A DNA stretch of 64,000 nt from Robertmurraya kyonggiensis (GCF_005116465.1 NZ_SWBM01000001.1:62001-126000); one strand, 5' to 3'; numbered from the stretch's first letter, positions 42,727-52,955 are shown. Notes: generated by a model from the sequence alone, not told the origin. Translations and numbers: made by a program.

Positions 42727-44703
42727 ATGCTTAAGATTAAAAAGACACCTAAAGCAGGTCAAGAAATGGATTTGGATAAAGAAGGCGGTGGGGGAGTTCG
42801 GCAATTAACTGGAACACAGGCTAAGATTGTGGCTGGTTTTGCAATTGGTCTCTCCGTTTTCTCTATTTATGTTAATGGATTTATGAATATACAAGAAATC
42901 TATAGAAATGTTATTTTTCTAGGTTTCTTATTTATTTTAGGTTTTCTCCTCTATCCAGCAACAAAGAAGGGAAGTAGAGTTAAGTTTTCCGTTCTGGATG
43001 TGATTTTAGCTGTCATAGGACTATCTGGGGGGCTATATCTACTATTCAATTATTCTGTCATTCACAATGTGAGGATGTCACAGGCCATCACACAGGATTA
43101 TATTTTTGCGATTATCACAATAGTGATCTTACTCGAGGTTGCAAGAAGAGCCATAGGGATTTTTATTCCTTTACTTTCATTAATTGCACTTGTTTATGCC
43201 GTGTATGGACCAATGTTTCCAGGGTTATTTGCACATGCAGGTTTCTCTCTTGAGAGACTGTTATACCGCGTCTATATGACTACTGAAGGTGTCTTTGGTA
43301 TGACATTTTCAATTGCCACTACCTATATCATCATCTTCATACTATTTGGAGCGTTCCTGAATGCAAGCGGTGCAACAAAGTTGTTTAATGATTTGGCGAT
43401 TGCCATTGCCGGACAACGTCGTGGCGGCCCAGCCCAAGTAGCTGTAATCTCTAGTGCACTAACTGGTACGCTAAGTGGAAGTGCTGTCGCAAACGTAGCA
43501 ACTACGGGAACCTTCACTATTCCACTAATGAAAGGTCTTGGACTGAAACCTAGATTTGCAGGAGCTGTAGAAGCTGCTGCCTCAACAGGTGGTATGATTA
43601 TGCCACCAATTATGGGAGCTGCCGCTTTTATTATGGCTGGCTTTTTAGGAGTTAGTTACAATGTGATCATTTTGGCTGCCATTATTCCTGCCCTACTTTA
43701 TTATGCTGCTCTTATCTTTGCGATTGATATCGAAGCGAAAAAGCTTGGTCTAAAAGGAATGAGCAAGGATTCGATTCCTCAGGTACGGGGAGTGTTAAAA
43801 GAAAGAGGTCTTCTCTTACTGCCAATTATCATTATTATAGGTACGTTATTAACTGGAAGAACTCCTTTGTTTGCAGGTTTTACGGGGATTATCACAGTTA
43901 TTATTACGAGTTGGTTAACCAAGGATAAGTCGAACCGAATTACATTTAGAAGAGCAGTAGAGGCTTTAGTTGATGGAGCAAAAGGAACGATTCAAGTTGG
44001 AGTCGCATGTGCGTCTGTCGGAATTATTATTGCTGTTGTTACGATGACAGGACTTGGCTCTACTCTTGCTTATAACATTATTGAACTTTCCGGTGGCGTA
44101 TTGGCTATCGTACTTCTACTGATCATGATTACTTGTATTGTCTTAAGTATGGGTCTGCCTTCAACAGCTTTATATATTGTCGTAGCAGTAACGGCTGCTC
44201 CTGCACTTGTAGATGCTGGAGTAAACCCAATTGCGGCTCATTTCTTTGTATTTTGGTTTGGTGCACTTTCTAACGTAACACCTCCAGTGGCCTTAGCATC
44301 TTATACCGCTGCAGGGATTGCAGGAGCGGATGCAATGAAAACATCATGGACCGCGGTGAAGCTCTGTTTACCAGGGTTTATTATACCATTCATGATTGCT
44401 TATAACCCAATAATGGTGATGCAAAATGAAGCAGGGGGATCAGCGTCATTCGTGAGTGCCATTCCTGTACTATTAACAGGTTTACTAGGAGTATTTACCC
44501 TAGCGATTGCCGTATTTAATTTCTTTAGAACAAAATTAACGATTATAGAACGGATTGGTTTTTTTGCAGCAGCATTTCTTTTAATTAAGCCTGGAATTGT
44601 AACTGATTTAGTCGGACTTGGATTGGTCATTTTACTCTTGGCGATTCATATTATTCGTTCTAAGAAAATAGAGATTCAGCCGAGTTCTGAAGTAGGAGCT
44701 TAA
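42727..44703 (+). CDS. TRAP transporter permease, fused DctQ-DctM type
   Basis: 658 residues with about 17-18 membrane segments, the fused 4TM-12TM form found with TAXI binding proteins. The large-subunit signature is visible as SGSAVANVATTGTFTIPLMK and EAAASTGGMIMPPIMGAAAF. It uses a Na+ or proton gradient for uptake. GGAAGGTGG ribosome binding site. Confidence 0.92.
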   Translation: MLKIKKTPKAGQEMDLDKEGGGGVRQLTGTQAKIVAGFAIGLSVFSIYVNGFMNIQEIYRNVIFLGFLFILGFLLYPATKKGSRVKFSVLDVILAVIGLSGGLYLLFNYSVIHNVRMSQAITQDYIFAIITIVILLEVARRAIGIFIPLLSLIALVYAVYGPMFPGLFAHAGFSLERLLYRVYMTTEGVFGMTFSIATTYIIIFILFGAFLNASGATKLFNDLAIAIAGQRRGGPAQVAVISSALTGTLSGSAVANVATTGTFTIPLMKGLGLKPRFAGAVEAAASTGGMIMPPIMGAAAFIMAGFLGVSYNVIILAAIIPALLYYAALIFAIDIEAKKLGLKGMSKDSIPQVRGVLKERGLLLLPIIIIIGTLLTGRTPLFAGFTGIITVIITSWLTKDKSNRITFRRAVEALVDGAKGTIQVGVACASVGIIIAVVTMTGLGSTLAYNIIELSGGVLAIVLLLIMITCIVLSMGLPSTALYIVVAVTAAPALVDAGVNPIAAHFFVFWFGALSNVTPPVALASYTAAGIAGADAMKTSWTAVKLCLPGFIIPFMIAYNPIMVMQNEAGGSASFVSAIPVLLTGLLGVFTLAIAVFNFFRTKLTIIERIGFFAAAFLLIKPGIVTDLVGLGLVILLLAIHIIRSKKIEIQPSSEVGA

Positions 44704-44737
44704 AGTACAGAGAAATACGATGTAAAGGAAGAGTTCC

Positions 44738-45448
44738 ATGCGAATTAAAAGAGAAAAGGTATCTAGCTTAGTACTTGAAGAATTGAAAAAAATGATTAAA
44801 TCAGGTGAATTTCCTTATAATAGTAAGCTTCCATCTGAAACAGAGTTAGCTAAGATGTTTGGTGTAAGTCGTTCTCCTGTAAGGGAAGCACTAAGTGTTC
44901 TAGCAGCGAGCGGATTAATTGAGTCAACTCAAGGAGGAGGCAGCTGGGTGAGGGAAGTGAACCTGGCAGAAATGCTCGAGCATGTCCAATTTGAAATGGT
45001 AAAAGTCCAGCAGGTACAAGATTTATTAGAAATGCGGACGATTATTGAGTCAGAAGCTGCTTTTCTAGCTGCCAAGCGATATAAACCACAGGATATTGTT
45101 GACCTAGAAGAAGCCCTTGAGGCCTTCCGAAAAGCTAGTGAAGATCAATTTAAGATTGGGTATGAGGAAGACTATGCCTTTCACAGGATAATTGTGAGAG
45201 CTGCCTATAACCCGTTTCTAACCCAGACTATGGAAAATGTATCAGAACTTCATGTGAAATCATTGATGTTTTCACTTGAGAAAAATCTTGGGTGGGAAGA
45301 GAAGAGGAAGGAAGTCTTTACAGAGCACGTGAACATTTTTAATGCCATTAAGAATGGTGATGGTATAGCTGCACGTACTGCTGTGATTGAACATTTAACA
45401 AATACAAGAATAAAGCTTGGAGATAAACGAGTTTCTAAACAAAAATAA
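44738..45448 (+). CDS. GntR family regulator, FadR subfamily (first copy)
   Basis: 236 residues. Winged helix at about 1-70 (KSGEFPYNSKLPSETELAKM, FGVSRSPVREALSVLAASG), then an all-helical FCD ligand-binding domain with EMRTIIESEAA and the metal-binding DYAFHRIIVRAAYNP. Such regulators are released from DNA by an organic acid. It lies 34 bp after the permease and probably controls this locus, perhaps via TTGTAATACAA at 41501. Confidence 0.9.
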   Translation: MRIKREKVSSLVLEELKKMIKSGEFPYNSKLPSETELAKMFGVSRSPVREALSVLAASGLIESTQGGGSWVREVNLAEMLEHVQFEMVKVQQVQDLLEMRTIIESEAAFLAAKRYKPQDIVDLEEALEAFRKASEDQFKIGYEEDYAFHRIIVRAAYNPFLTQTMENVSELHVKSLMFSLEKNLGWEEKRKEVFTEHVNIFNAIKNGDGIAARTAVIEHLTNTRIKLGDKRVSKQK

Positions 45449-45466
45449 AAAGGATAGAGGTATAAG

Positions 45467-46087
45467 ATGGATATCCGCAATATTTTTTGTATCGGTCGTA
45501 ATTATGCTGCACATGCAACCGAACTTGGGAATGCAATCCCTGAATCACCCATTCTTTTTTCAAAGCCAACACATGCCTTAGTAAAAGCGGATGGCAAGGA
45601 AGTTTTGTTTCCTAGTGATCAAGGTGAAATTCATCATGAACTAGAAATCGTTCTTTATATCGGTAAAAAAGTAAGAGACGATTTTAAAGTGGATGATGTT
45701 GTAACGAAAATGGCACTTGGAATTGATTTTACTTTAAGAGACTTACAATTTGATTTAAAGAAGAAAGGGTATCCTTGGCTCCGTGCAAAAGGATTTAAAA
45801 ACTCAGCAATCATAACAGAATTCTGGGATTTTCCAGGAACAGAAGCGTGTAAGGAAACGAACTTTTCTTTATTAAAAAATGGTGAGCGTGTACAACATGG
45901 CAATATCAAATTGATGATGTTTGATTTTCAATCGATGCTAGAACATATTCATCAAGAATTTGGTCTTGATGAAGGGGATATTGTTTACACTGGAACACCA
46001 GAAGGAGTAGGACCTATCTCAAATAAAGAAGAATTTGTTTTACAGTGGGGAAATGAGGAAAAAGGACGTTTTATCGTTAGACAATAA
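45467..46087 (+). CDS. Fumarylacetoacetate hydrolase family protein (short form)
   Basis: 206 residues, the one-domain FAH fold of YisK/acylpyruvase proteins. It shows CIGRNYAAHATELGN, the metal ligands in HHELEIVLYIG and the end YTGTPEGVGPI. These enzymes cleave or decarboxylate beta-diketo acids such as acylpyruvates and oxaloacetate. Together with the dehydratase at the end of the cluster it may cleave a 2,4-diketo acid to pyruvate plus a hydroxy acid. Confidence 0.88.
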   Translation: MDIRNIFCIGRNYAAHATELGNAIPESPILFSKPTHALVKADGKEVLFPSDQGEIHHELEIVLYIGKKVRDDFKVDDVVTKMALGIDFTLRDLQFDLKKKGYPWLRAKGFKNSAIITEFWDFPGTEACKETNFSLLKNGERVQHGNIKLMMFDFQSMLEHIHQEFGLDEGDIVYTGTPEGVGPISNKEEFVLQWGNEEKGRFIVRQ

Positions 46088-46133
46088 TTTCGGATTAGGA
46101 GCGATACCCATCGTTCCTTTCCTTACATTATTC

Positions 46134-46163
46134 TGGACAGTCCACTAGACCTCTAGGACAGTT
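46134..46163. promoter_or_regulatory. Palindromic operator before the second GntR gene
   Basis: TGGACAGTCCA (46134-46144) is a perfect 11-bp palindrome and CTAGACCTCTAGGACAG follows with related half-sites. The position, 32 bp before the regulator start, fits autoregulation. I see no clear promoter boxes. Confidence 0.45.
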
Positions 46164-46175
46164 AGGGGGAGAAAG

Positions 46176-46916
46176 ATGGAGTTTGAGCCAATTAGGAAGC
46201 AAAAGCGTATTTATCAAGTGATTATCGATCAAATCAAGCAGGCTATTGAACAAGGACAGATAAAGCCTGGTGACAAGCTTCCGTCTGAAAGAATGCTGGC
46301 TGAGACATTGTGTGTTTCTAGAACATCGGTGAAAGAAGCGATAACCGTTTTGGAAACAGCAGGTATTGTACGAGTGAGACCAGGGGTTGGGATGTTTTTA
46401 ATAGAGGATTCACATCAAAGTTTATTATCGAAATTTTCTGAAGTGATAGCGAGCAACAAAACAAAGTTTACGGATTTGTTTGAGCTACGGCAGGCGATTG
46501 AAGGCGATGCAGCCTTTTACGCTGCGAGCCGAATTACAGAAGAACAAAAAGAAAAGCTTACAGTGGTTTTCAATGAACTTGTTTTGGCTGAAAAACTAGG
46601 AGAAGTAGCGAGTAAGGAGGATTTTCGTTTTCACTTTACGATTGTTGAGGCTGCCAATAATCCCGTGATGCTTGAGGTAATGAATTTAATCTCAGATAAA
46701 ATGATTCATAGTTTAGCAGAAAGTAGAGAGACCTCTATGAAGAATCAACAGTTAAATAACGAAGTGCAATTGGAACATCGTCATATTTATGAGGCGATCA
46801 TGAATAATTCTCCTGAACAAGCTAGACAGGCAGCGTGGGTACATCTACAAGGAATTAAACAGCGTTACATCCATCGTATAAGTCAACAAAAAATGGAGAG
46901 GAATCAAAATGGATAG
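46176..46916 (+). CDS. GntR family regulator, FadR subfamily (second copy, LldR-like)
   Basis: 246 residues. Winged helix IEQGQIKPGDKLPSERMLAE, CVSRTSVKEAITVLETAG, then an FCD domain with ELRQAIEGDAAF and DFRFHFTIVEAANNP. It overlaps glcD by 8 bp, so the two are translationally coupled. Regulators of this form next to glcD-like genes usually sense glycolate or lactate. Its presence suggests that the second half of the cluster has its own induction. Confidence 0.9.
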   Translation: MEFEPIRKQKRIYQVIIDQIKQAIEQGQIKPGDKLPSERMLAETLCVSRTSVKEAITVLETAGIVRVRPGVGMFLIEDSHQSLLSKFSEVIASNKTKFTDLFELRQAIEGDAAFYAASRITEEQKEKLTVVFNELVLAEKLGEVASKEDFRFHFTIVEAANNPVMLEVMNLISDKMIHSLAESRETSMKNQQLNNEVQLEHRHIYEAIMNNSPEQARQAAWVHLQGIKQRYIHRISQQKMERNQNG

Positions 46917-48321
46917 AGAGCGTTTGATAGATTTAATGGGTGAGATTATCCCAGATGAAAAAAGAATCCTAACTGATCAAGCTGATTTATATAGCTATTC
47001 ATATGATGCTTCATTTGGCTTTTTTGTTCCTGATATTGTGGTTCAACCGAAAGCAACTGAAGAAGTGGCGAAAGTTATGAAATTAGCAAATCAATTTGAG
47101 ATTCCCGTGTATCCACGTGGTCAAGGCACTAGTTTAAGTGGAGGTCCTCTTCCTGTAAAAGGTGGAATTGTTCTTGATTTATCAAGATGGGACCAGAATC
47201 TTGAAATTGACTCCGAAGACATGGTAGCGATAGTGTCCCCAGGAGTAATCACAGGGAACATAAATGCAAAAGCAATGGAGAAGGGGCTCATATATCCTCC
47301 AGATCCGAGCAGTTCCAATATCGCTACAATTGGTGGAAATCTAGCAGAGAATGCAGGAGGACCAAGGGGTCTAAAATACGGGGTTACCAAGGATTATGTG
47401 ATTGGATTAGAGGTTGTTACACCAGAAGGAGAGATTATCCGAACAGGTGGTAGGACTGTGAAAAATGTAACAGGATATGACCTCACGAAATTAATAGTTG
47501 GCTCAGAAGGAACTTTAGGAGTTATTACAGAGGCGATTCTTCGTCTTTATCCAAAGCCTGCTTCTACCCAAACATTAATGGCTCTATTTGATGATTTAGT
47601 AGATTCTGGCCGAGCTATTTCGAAAGTTCTAAACTCTGGAATATTGCCAGCTAAGATGGAGATTATGGACCAAGCCTCTATACAAGCTGTAGAAGCCTAT
47701 CGTCCGTTAGGTCTTCCAACCGATGTAGAGGCATTAATTTTAATCGAGTTAGATGGACATCCAATGGCAATTGCTGATGAGATGTTAAAGGTACAGGAAG
47801 TATGTAAAGAAGTTGGAGTAAGGGAAGTGAAGGTGGCTGCCACAAGTGAGGAAGCTGAGAAATTGTGGAGAGCGCGGAAATTAGTCTCTCCTGCTATCGT
47901 GCGAGTGAAGCCGACAAAGATTTCTGAGGATGCTACGGTCCCGCGAAGTAAGATTCCAGCTATGTTTCAAAGATTAAAAGAAATAAAAGATAAATATAAC
48001 CTTGATTTGGTCGTATTCGGTCATGCGGGTGATGGCAATCTACATCCTAATATCATTGCTGATAAGCGAAATCAGGAAGAAATGAAACGAGTAGAAATGG
48101 CAGTTGAAGAGATTTTTACAGCAGCAATTGAATTAGGTGGGACCCTGTCGGGAGAACATGGAATTGGCACAATGAAGGCTCCATTTATGGAAATGGAATT
48201 AGGTGAAGTGGGGTTAGATATGATGAAGCGAATCAAGCAAAGTTGGGATCCTAAAAATATCTTAAACCCGGGCAAAATATTTCCTGAAATAGGGCAAAGG
48301 CTTGTGCTGACTGATGAGTAA
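46909..48321 (+). CDS. glcD: FAD-linked glycolate (or D-lactate) oxidase subunit GlcD
   Basis: 470 residues. FAD_binding_4 domain with YPRGQGTSLSGGPLPVKGGI and PDPSSSNIATIGGNLAENAG, and C-terminal FAD-oxidase domain with FGHAGDGNLHPNII and GGTLSGEHGIGTMK. It oxidises glycolate to glyoxylate, or D-lactate to pyruvate, passing electrons through GlcF to quinone. It overlaps the regulator before it and glcF after it. Specificity cannot be decided from sequence. Confidence 0.92.
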   Translation: MDRERLIDLMGEIIPDEKRILTDQADLYSYSYDASFGFFVPDIVVQPKATEEVAKVMKLANQFEIPVYPRGQGTSLSGGPLPVKGGIVLDLSRWDQNLEIDSEDMVAIVSPGVITGNINAKAMEKGLIYPPDPSSSNIATIGGNLAENAGGPRGLKYGVTKDYVIGLEVVTPEGEIIRTGGRTVKNVTGYDLTKLIVGSEGTLGVITEAILRLYPKPASTQTLMALFDDLVDSGRAISKVLNSGILPAKMEIMDQASIQAVEAYRPLGLPTDVEALILIELDGHPMAIADEMLKVQEVCKEVGVREVKVAATSEEAEKLWRARKLVSPAIVRVKPTKISEDATVPRSKIPAMFQRLKEIKDKYNLDLVVFGHAGDGNLHPNIIADKRNQEEMKRVEMAVEEIFTAAIELGGTLSGEHGIGTMKAPFMEMELGEVGLDMMKRIKQSWDPKNILNPGKIFPEIGQRLVLTDE

Positions 48322-49600
48322 AACAAATCTAGCTTACCAAGAAACTTTCGATTGTGTTCAATGTGGTTATTGTTTACCTGCTTGTCCAACCTACAAAACG
48401 ATGGGGAAGGAAACTCATTCTCCTCGAGGTCGAATTAATCTCGTAAAGATGGCTGCAGAAGGCAAGATTTCTCTGTCTGAGTTAGAAGGACCCATTGACC
48501 TTTGCTTAGGTTGTCGAGCTTGTGAGACGGCTTGTCCAACGAATGTTCAATACGGAAAAATTTTAGAATCAGCGAAGGAAGTCCTTCAAGAAGATAGAAG
48601 GAATAGAATGCCAAAAAGAGTCAAGATGTTTCAATCTTTCTTTTTTAATCGGGTGTTGCCTTCGGATACTGTTTTAACAATGGCAGGAGCGGGCTTATCT
48701 TTTTACCAAAAAAGTGGCTTGCAAAAGGCTACGCGCAAGCTAGGAATCTTAAAACAGTTCCCTGAAAATATCGCAAGCTTTGAAAAAATATTACCAGAAG
48801 TGGCAGGTCCGATTCGAACAAAAAGTAGAGTTCAGCGTGCACCTGTACAAGAAGTCCCTACTTACTCGGTTGGGTTTTTCACAGGATGCATTATGAATAC
48901 GATGTTTTCATCCATTAATGCACTTAGTATTAAATTGCTCGAAGCGGCAGGCTGTGAGGTAAAGGTGATAAAAGAGCAAACTTGCTGCGGTGCTCTGCAA
49001 AATCACAGTGGGGAAACGAAAATTACAAAGGAATTAGCAAAGAAAAATATTGAAGCCTTTGAAAAATACCAATTTGATTTTGTTGTAAATAGTATTGGTG
49101 GCTGTGGTGCGATGTTAGTTGAGTATGACCATCTTCTCGCAGATGAACCTGAATGGGCGGAGCGGGCAAAGAATTTTGCCAGAAAAAACGTTGATATTAG
49201 CGTGTTATTAAGCAATTTACCTTTACCTTTTAAAAATGAAATCCGTAAAACGGTTACTTATCAGCCATCCTGCCATATGACGAATGTACAAAAGAGAACG
49301 AATGAACCGTTAGAGCTTCTTAAATCCATACCAGGTATTACTTATAAAGAGATTCCGGAAAAGGATATGTGTTGCGGGTCTGCGGGGATTTACAATATCG
49401 TCAATTATCACGAATCAATGGATATCTTAGATGACAAGATGGAACAAGTGAAAAAGGTCAAACCGGAGATCATTGTAACAACAAACCCTGGCTGCCACTT
49501 GCAAATGAAGTTAGGTGTCGAACGTGAGGGACAATCTGAAAACGTTCAAGTTGTGCATTTGGTTGAACTATTAGCCAAGAGCTGTGAGATAAATGTCTAG
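48314..49600 (+). CDS. glcF: Iron-sulfur subunit GlcF of glycolate/lactate oxidase
   Basis: 428 residues. Two 4Fe-4S ferredoxin motifs (CVQCGYCLPACP, CLGCRACETACP) are followed by two cysteine-rich CCG domains (TCCGALQNHSG, MCCGSAGIYN). It overlaps glcD by 8 bp and carries electrons from GlcD to the membrane. A GlcE subunit is absent, as in many Bacillus. Confidence 0.93.
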   Translation: MSKTNLAYQETFDCVQCGYCLPACPTYKTMGKETHSPRGRINLVKMAAEGKISLSELEGPIDLCLGCRACETACPTNVQYGKILESAKEVLQEDRRNRMPKRVKMFQSFFFNRVLPSDTVLTMAGAGLSFYQKSGLQKATRKLGILKQFPENIASFEKILPEVAGPIRTKSRVQRAPVQEVPTYSVGFFTGCIMNTMFSSINALSIKLLEAAGCEVKVIKEQTCCGALQNHSGETKITKELAKKNIEAFEKYQFDFVVNSIGGCGAMLVEYDHLLADEPEWAERAKNFARKNVDISVLLSNLPLPFKNEIRKTVTYQPSCHMTNVQKRTNEPLELLKSIPGITYKEIPEKDMCCGSAGIYNIVNYHESMDILDDKMEQVKKVKPEIIVTTNPGCHLQMKLGVEREGQSENVQVVHLVELLAKSCEINV

Positions 49601-49612
49601 GGAGATGAGGGG

Positions 49613-50803
49613 ATGTACGATTTTACAATTATTGGTGGAGGGATTGTTGGTTTGTCAGTAGGTTTAGCCCTAACGGAACAATTTCCGAATAAAAGAATTT
49701 TGCTTTTAGAAAAAGAAAAAGAGCTGGCCGCACATCAGACTGGAAATAATAGCGGTGTTATCCATTCTGGTATCTATTATAAGCCAGGAAGTTATAAAGC
49801 TAAGTTTGCAAAACAGGGTAGTCAATCAATGGTTGATTTCTGCCAAAAATATGAGATTGAACACGATATTTGTGGGAAAGTGATTGTTGCAACGAATGAG
49901 AAGGAATTGCCGTTATTAGAAAATCTCTATCAGCGTGGTCTGCAAAATGAGCTAAATATCAAAAAGCTTACTCGAGATGAATTATTAGAAGTTGAACCTC
50001 ATGTAAATGGTCTTGAAGCCATTCATGTACCTGCAGCAGGGATTGTGAATTATAAACAGGTCTCTGAAAAAATTGCAGAATTGATTCAGGAACATGGAGG
50101 TGAAATTCGGTGTCAGGAAGCCGTCCGAGCAATCAAAGAGCTTCAGGATGGAGTTACAGTAGAAACGAACCAAGGCTCCTATGAAACGAAGTTTTTAGTC
50201 AACTGTGCAGGCTTACACAGCGACAATATTGCTAGATTAGCAGGATATAAAATTGATATGAAAATCGTTCCGTTTCGCGGTGAATATTACAAGCTGAAGC
50301 ACGAGCGAAGGAGCTTAGTTCGTAACCTAATTTATCCGGTTCCGAATCCTGATTTTCCTTTCCTTGGTGTCCACTTCACGAGAATGATTGGTGGAGAGAT
50401 AGAGGCAGGACCAAATGCAGTATTAAGCTTTAAACGAGAAGGCTATAAAAAAACAGATATCAATGTAAAGGAATTAGCTGAAGTTTTATGCTATAAAGGA
50501 TTCTGGAAATTGGCAAGTCAAAATATGAGAGAGGGCATTAATGAAATGGTGCGCTCAGTTAGTAAAAAGAAATTTGTGGAAAGCCTGCAGACCTTAATTC
50601 CAGAAATTAAAGCTGAAGACTTAGAACCTGGTGGTGCAGGTGTCCGAGCGCAAGCATTGAAAAGTGACGGCTCACTCGTTGATGATTTTCATATTGTACA
50701 AGGTAAAAAAAGTCTGCATGTTTGTAATGCTCCATCTCCGGCAGCAACCGCTTCGCTTGAAATCGGGAAAGAAGTTGTGAAGCAAATAAAGGAGAGATTT
50801 TGA
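49613..50803 (+). CDS. lhgO: L-2-hydroxyglutarate oxidase
   Basis: 396 residues. FAD-binding GGGIVGLSVGLALTE, then HQTGNNSGVIHSGIYYKPGS and the C-terminal PGGAGVRAQALKSDGSLVDD, the LhgO/YgaF signature. It oxidises L-2-hydroxyglutarate to 2-oxoglutarate, with FAD and quinone. It may act on another 2-hydroxy acid in this locus. It starts 12 bp after glcF. Confidence 0.9.
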   Translation: MYDFTIIGGGIVGLSVGLALTEQFPNKRILLLEKEKELAAHQTGNNSGVIHSGIYYKPGSYKAKFAKQGSQSMVDFCQKYEIEHDICGKVIVATNEKELPLLENLYQRGLQNELNIKKLTRDELLEVEPHVNGLEAIHVPAAGIVNYKQVSEKIAELIQEHGGEIRCQEAVRAIKELQDGVTVETNQGSYETKFLVNCAGLHSDNIARLAGYKIDMKIVPFRGEYYKLKHERRSLVRNLIYPVPNPDFPFLGVHFTRMIGGEIEAGPNAVLSFKREGYKKTDINVKELAEVLCYKGFWKLASQNMREGINEMVRSVSKKKFVESLQTLIPEIKAEDLEPGGAGVRAQALKSDGSLVDDFHIVQGKKSLHVCNAPSPAATASLEIGKEVVKQIKERF

Positions 50804-50858
50804 TGGTACATCATCCGATTGTATTCTTTGCCCAATACATAAAAAGTGGGGGACGTTC

Positions 50859-51938
50859 ATGAAAAATATCCTAATGGAAAAAGTGCATTTATTAGATTGG
50901 GTGAATGAAATTTTCAAAGCTGTAGGTTTAGACGAGGAGCAAGCGAAAACGATAGCGGACCATCTTGTATTAGCTAATTTACGGGGTATCGATTCCCATG
51001 GTGTTAGTAAGGTAGATATTTATACAAAGCGGCTGGAGAAGGGAATTGTTAATAAAGATTTTCAATATACGAGATTAAGAGAAACGCCTGTTAGTGCGCT
51101 GATTGATGGATGTAATAGCATGGGAATTCCGCTCGCAACAGCTGGGATCAAGATTGCAGTGGAAAAAGCCAAACAGTCCGGTGTTGGAATTGTTGGGATC
51201 AAAGGTTCCAATCATGCGGGAATGTTAGCTGCGTATACTGGCTATGCAGCAGATGAAGACTGTATTGCGTTAGCTGTTACAAATGCACCACCGTCCATGG
51301 CGCCGTGGGGTGGACGAGAGATCTTTTTTGGAACCAACCCCATTTCATACGGTATTCCTGCTGGAAACCAATTGAATATTATTTTTGATATGGCGACAAC
51401 GGTGGTGGCAAAGGGAAAAATCATATTAGCCAAACAGGAAAACAAGAAGATTCCATTAGGATGGGCAATTACGAAAGATGGAAGGGAAACTACGGATCCA
51501 GAAGAGGCGCTCGATGGATTAATTTTACCAAGCGGAGGACCAAAGGGGTACGGGATTGCTTTTCTTGTAGAGATTTTATCAGGATTATTCACTGGTGCAG
51601 CATATGGACCATATATTGGTAGTTTATTTGATGACTTTGAAAATGAACAAAATGTTGGGCAGTTTTTCTTTGCTATGAGGGCTGACTTGTTTGAAGATTT
51701 ATCAAATTTTAAACAGAGAATGGACCAAATTATTGAAGAAATTCGCCAACTGAAAAAGATGGAGGGTGTAGAAAAAATCTATCTTCCAGGTGAAATTCAA
51801 CTTGAATTAGAAAAAACTAGACTAGCTGAAGGAATTCCGATTTCAGCCGAAGTCATCGACAGCCTTGTGTCCATCAGCCAAAAATATGGAGTACCCACAA
51901 TTAAGTATGAGGAGATCCTAAAAGGAGGCATTGTATGA
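50859..51938 (+). CDS. Malate/L-lactate/ureidoglycolate dehydrogenase family protein
   Basis: 359 residues, full length for the Ldh2/YlbC/AllD family of NAD(P)-dependent 2-hydroxyacid dehydrogenases with no Rossmann fold. Motifs: ANLRGIDSHGVSKVDIYTKR, the active-site KGSNHAGMLAAYTGYA and GGPKGYGIAFLVEILSGLFT. The stop overlaps the next start (ATGA). It could reduce or oxidise a hydroxy-keto acid pair of the pathway. Confidence 0.9.
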   Translation: MKNILMEKVHLLDWVNEIFKAVGLDEEQAKTIADHLVLANLRGIDSHGVSKVDIYTKRLEKGIVNKDFQYTRLRETPVSALIDGCNSMGIPLATAGIKIAVEKAKQSGVGIVGIKGSNHAGMLAAYTGYAADEDCIALAVTNAPPSMAPWGGREIFFGTNPISYGIPAGNQLNIIFDMATTVVAKGKIILAKQENKKIPLGWAITKDGRETTDPEEALDGLILPSGGPKGYGIAFLVEILSGLFTGAAYGPYIGSLFDDFENEQNVGQFFFAMRADLFEDLSNFKQRMDQIIEEIRQLKKMEGVEKIYLPGEIQLELEKTRLAEGIPISAEVIDSLVSISQKYGVPTIKYEEILKGGIV

Positions 51939-52906
51939 ACGTTGTTTATTTAGATCCGGTTTTTCCTGAAATGAAAAAAATGTTACTGGATGCGAAACCT
52001 CAACAGGCTGAATTGAAATTTGCAGCAGAATATGAGGGCGAGATTCTAGATTCCATTCTTTCAGAAGCAGAGTATTTATTGATGGCAACAGAAAAGGTGG
52101 ATCGTTCGTTAATTGAAAAACTACCAAGAGTCAAGCATATTCAAAAGACAGGTATTGGTGTTGATAATATTGATTTACAGGAAGCGGACAAAAGAGAAAT
52201 CACGGTTTCCAATACACCTGGTGCAAATGCTACAGGAGTAGCAGAGTTAACGATACTCCTAATACTAGCTTTATACAGAAAACTAATTGTATTAGATAAA
52301 GCTACTAAAAATGGCGAATGGCAAATGTGGGAACATAGGCTTTCTTCTTATGAATTATCGGGAAAGGTCCATGGATTTATCGGATTTGGTAATATCGGAC
52401 AGGAGACAGCCAAGCTTTCAAAAGGGTTTGGTACAGAAATTATCTACTATGACGTTCTGCAAGCTTCTTCTGAGATTGAAATGGAAGTAGATGCGACTTA
52501 TTGCCAACTAGATGAGTTGCTCAAAAAAGCTGATATTATCAGTTTGCATGTTCCTTTAATACCACAAACTAGACATTTGCTCAGTGAAAAGGAATTTGAC
52601 TTAATGAAGTCTTCAGCTGTTCTCATTAATGTTTCACGCGGTGGAATTGTCAATGAAGATGAGCTGGCAAGAGCCCTATCTGTTGGTAAAATCGCAGGTG
52701 CAGGAATTGATGTTTGGGAGGGAGAGCCTCCAAACGCTAATCATCCACTTTTTCAATTTGATCAGGTTATTGCAACCCCGCATATTGGTGCTGGAACAAA
52801 AGATACGCTAATTAGGGTATTAAATATGGCTTTTGACAATATTTCATCCATTGAAAAAGGTGAGCAAGCTAAATTTGTCGTTTCTAAATCAATTCATAAT
52901 GTCTAA
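51935..52906 (+). CDS. D-isomer-specific 2-hydroxyacid dehydrogenase (first copy)
   Basis: 323 residues. NAD-binding GFIGFGNIGQETA, catalytic Arg in NVSRGGIVNEDEL, Glu in GIDVWEGEPP and His in ATPHIGAGTKD. Relatives include phosphoglycerate and glyoxylate/hydroxypyruvate dehydrogenases. It overlaps the previous gene by 4 bp. The 49-bp gap after it holds a TTATAAT-N7-ATTATAA inverted repeat. Confidence 0.9.
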   Translation: MNVVYLDPVFPEMKKMLLDAKPQQAELKFAAEYEGEILDSILSEAEYLLMATEKVDRSLIEKLPRVKHIQKTGIGVDNIDLQEADKREITVSNTPGANATGVAELTILLILALYRKLIVLDKATKNGEWQMWEHRLSSYELSGKVHGFIGFGNIGQETAKLSKGFGTEIIYYDVLQASSEIEMEVDATYCQLDELLKKADIISLHVPLIPQTRHLLSEKEFDLMKSSAVLINVSRGGIVNEDELARALSVGKIAGAGIDVWEGEPPNANHPLFQFDQVIATPHIGAGTKDTLIRVLNMAFDNISSIEKGEQAKFVVSKSIHNV

Positions 52907-52955
52907 TAACTTATAATTCAACTCATTATAAATTCAATAAAAAGGAGATTAAAAG

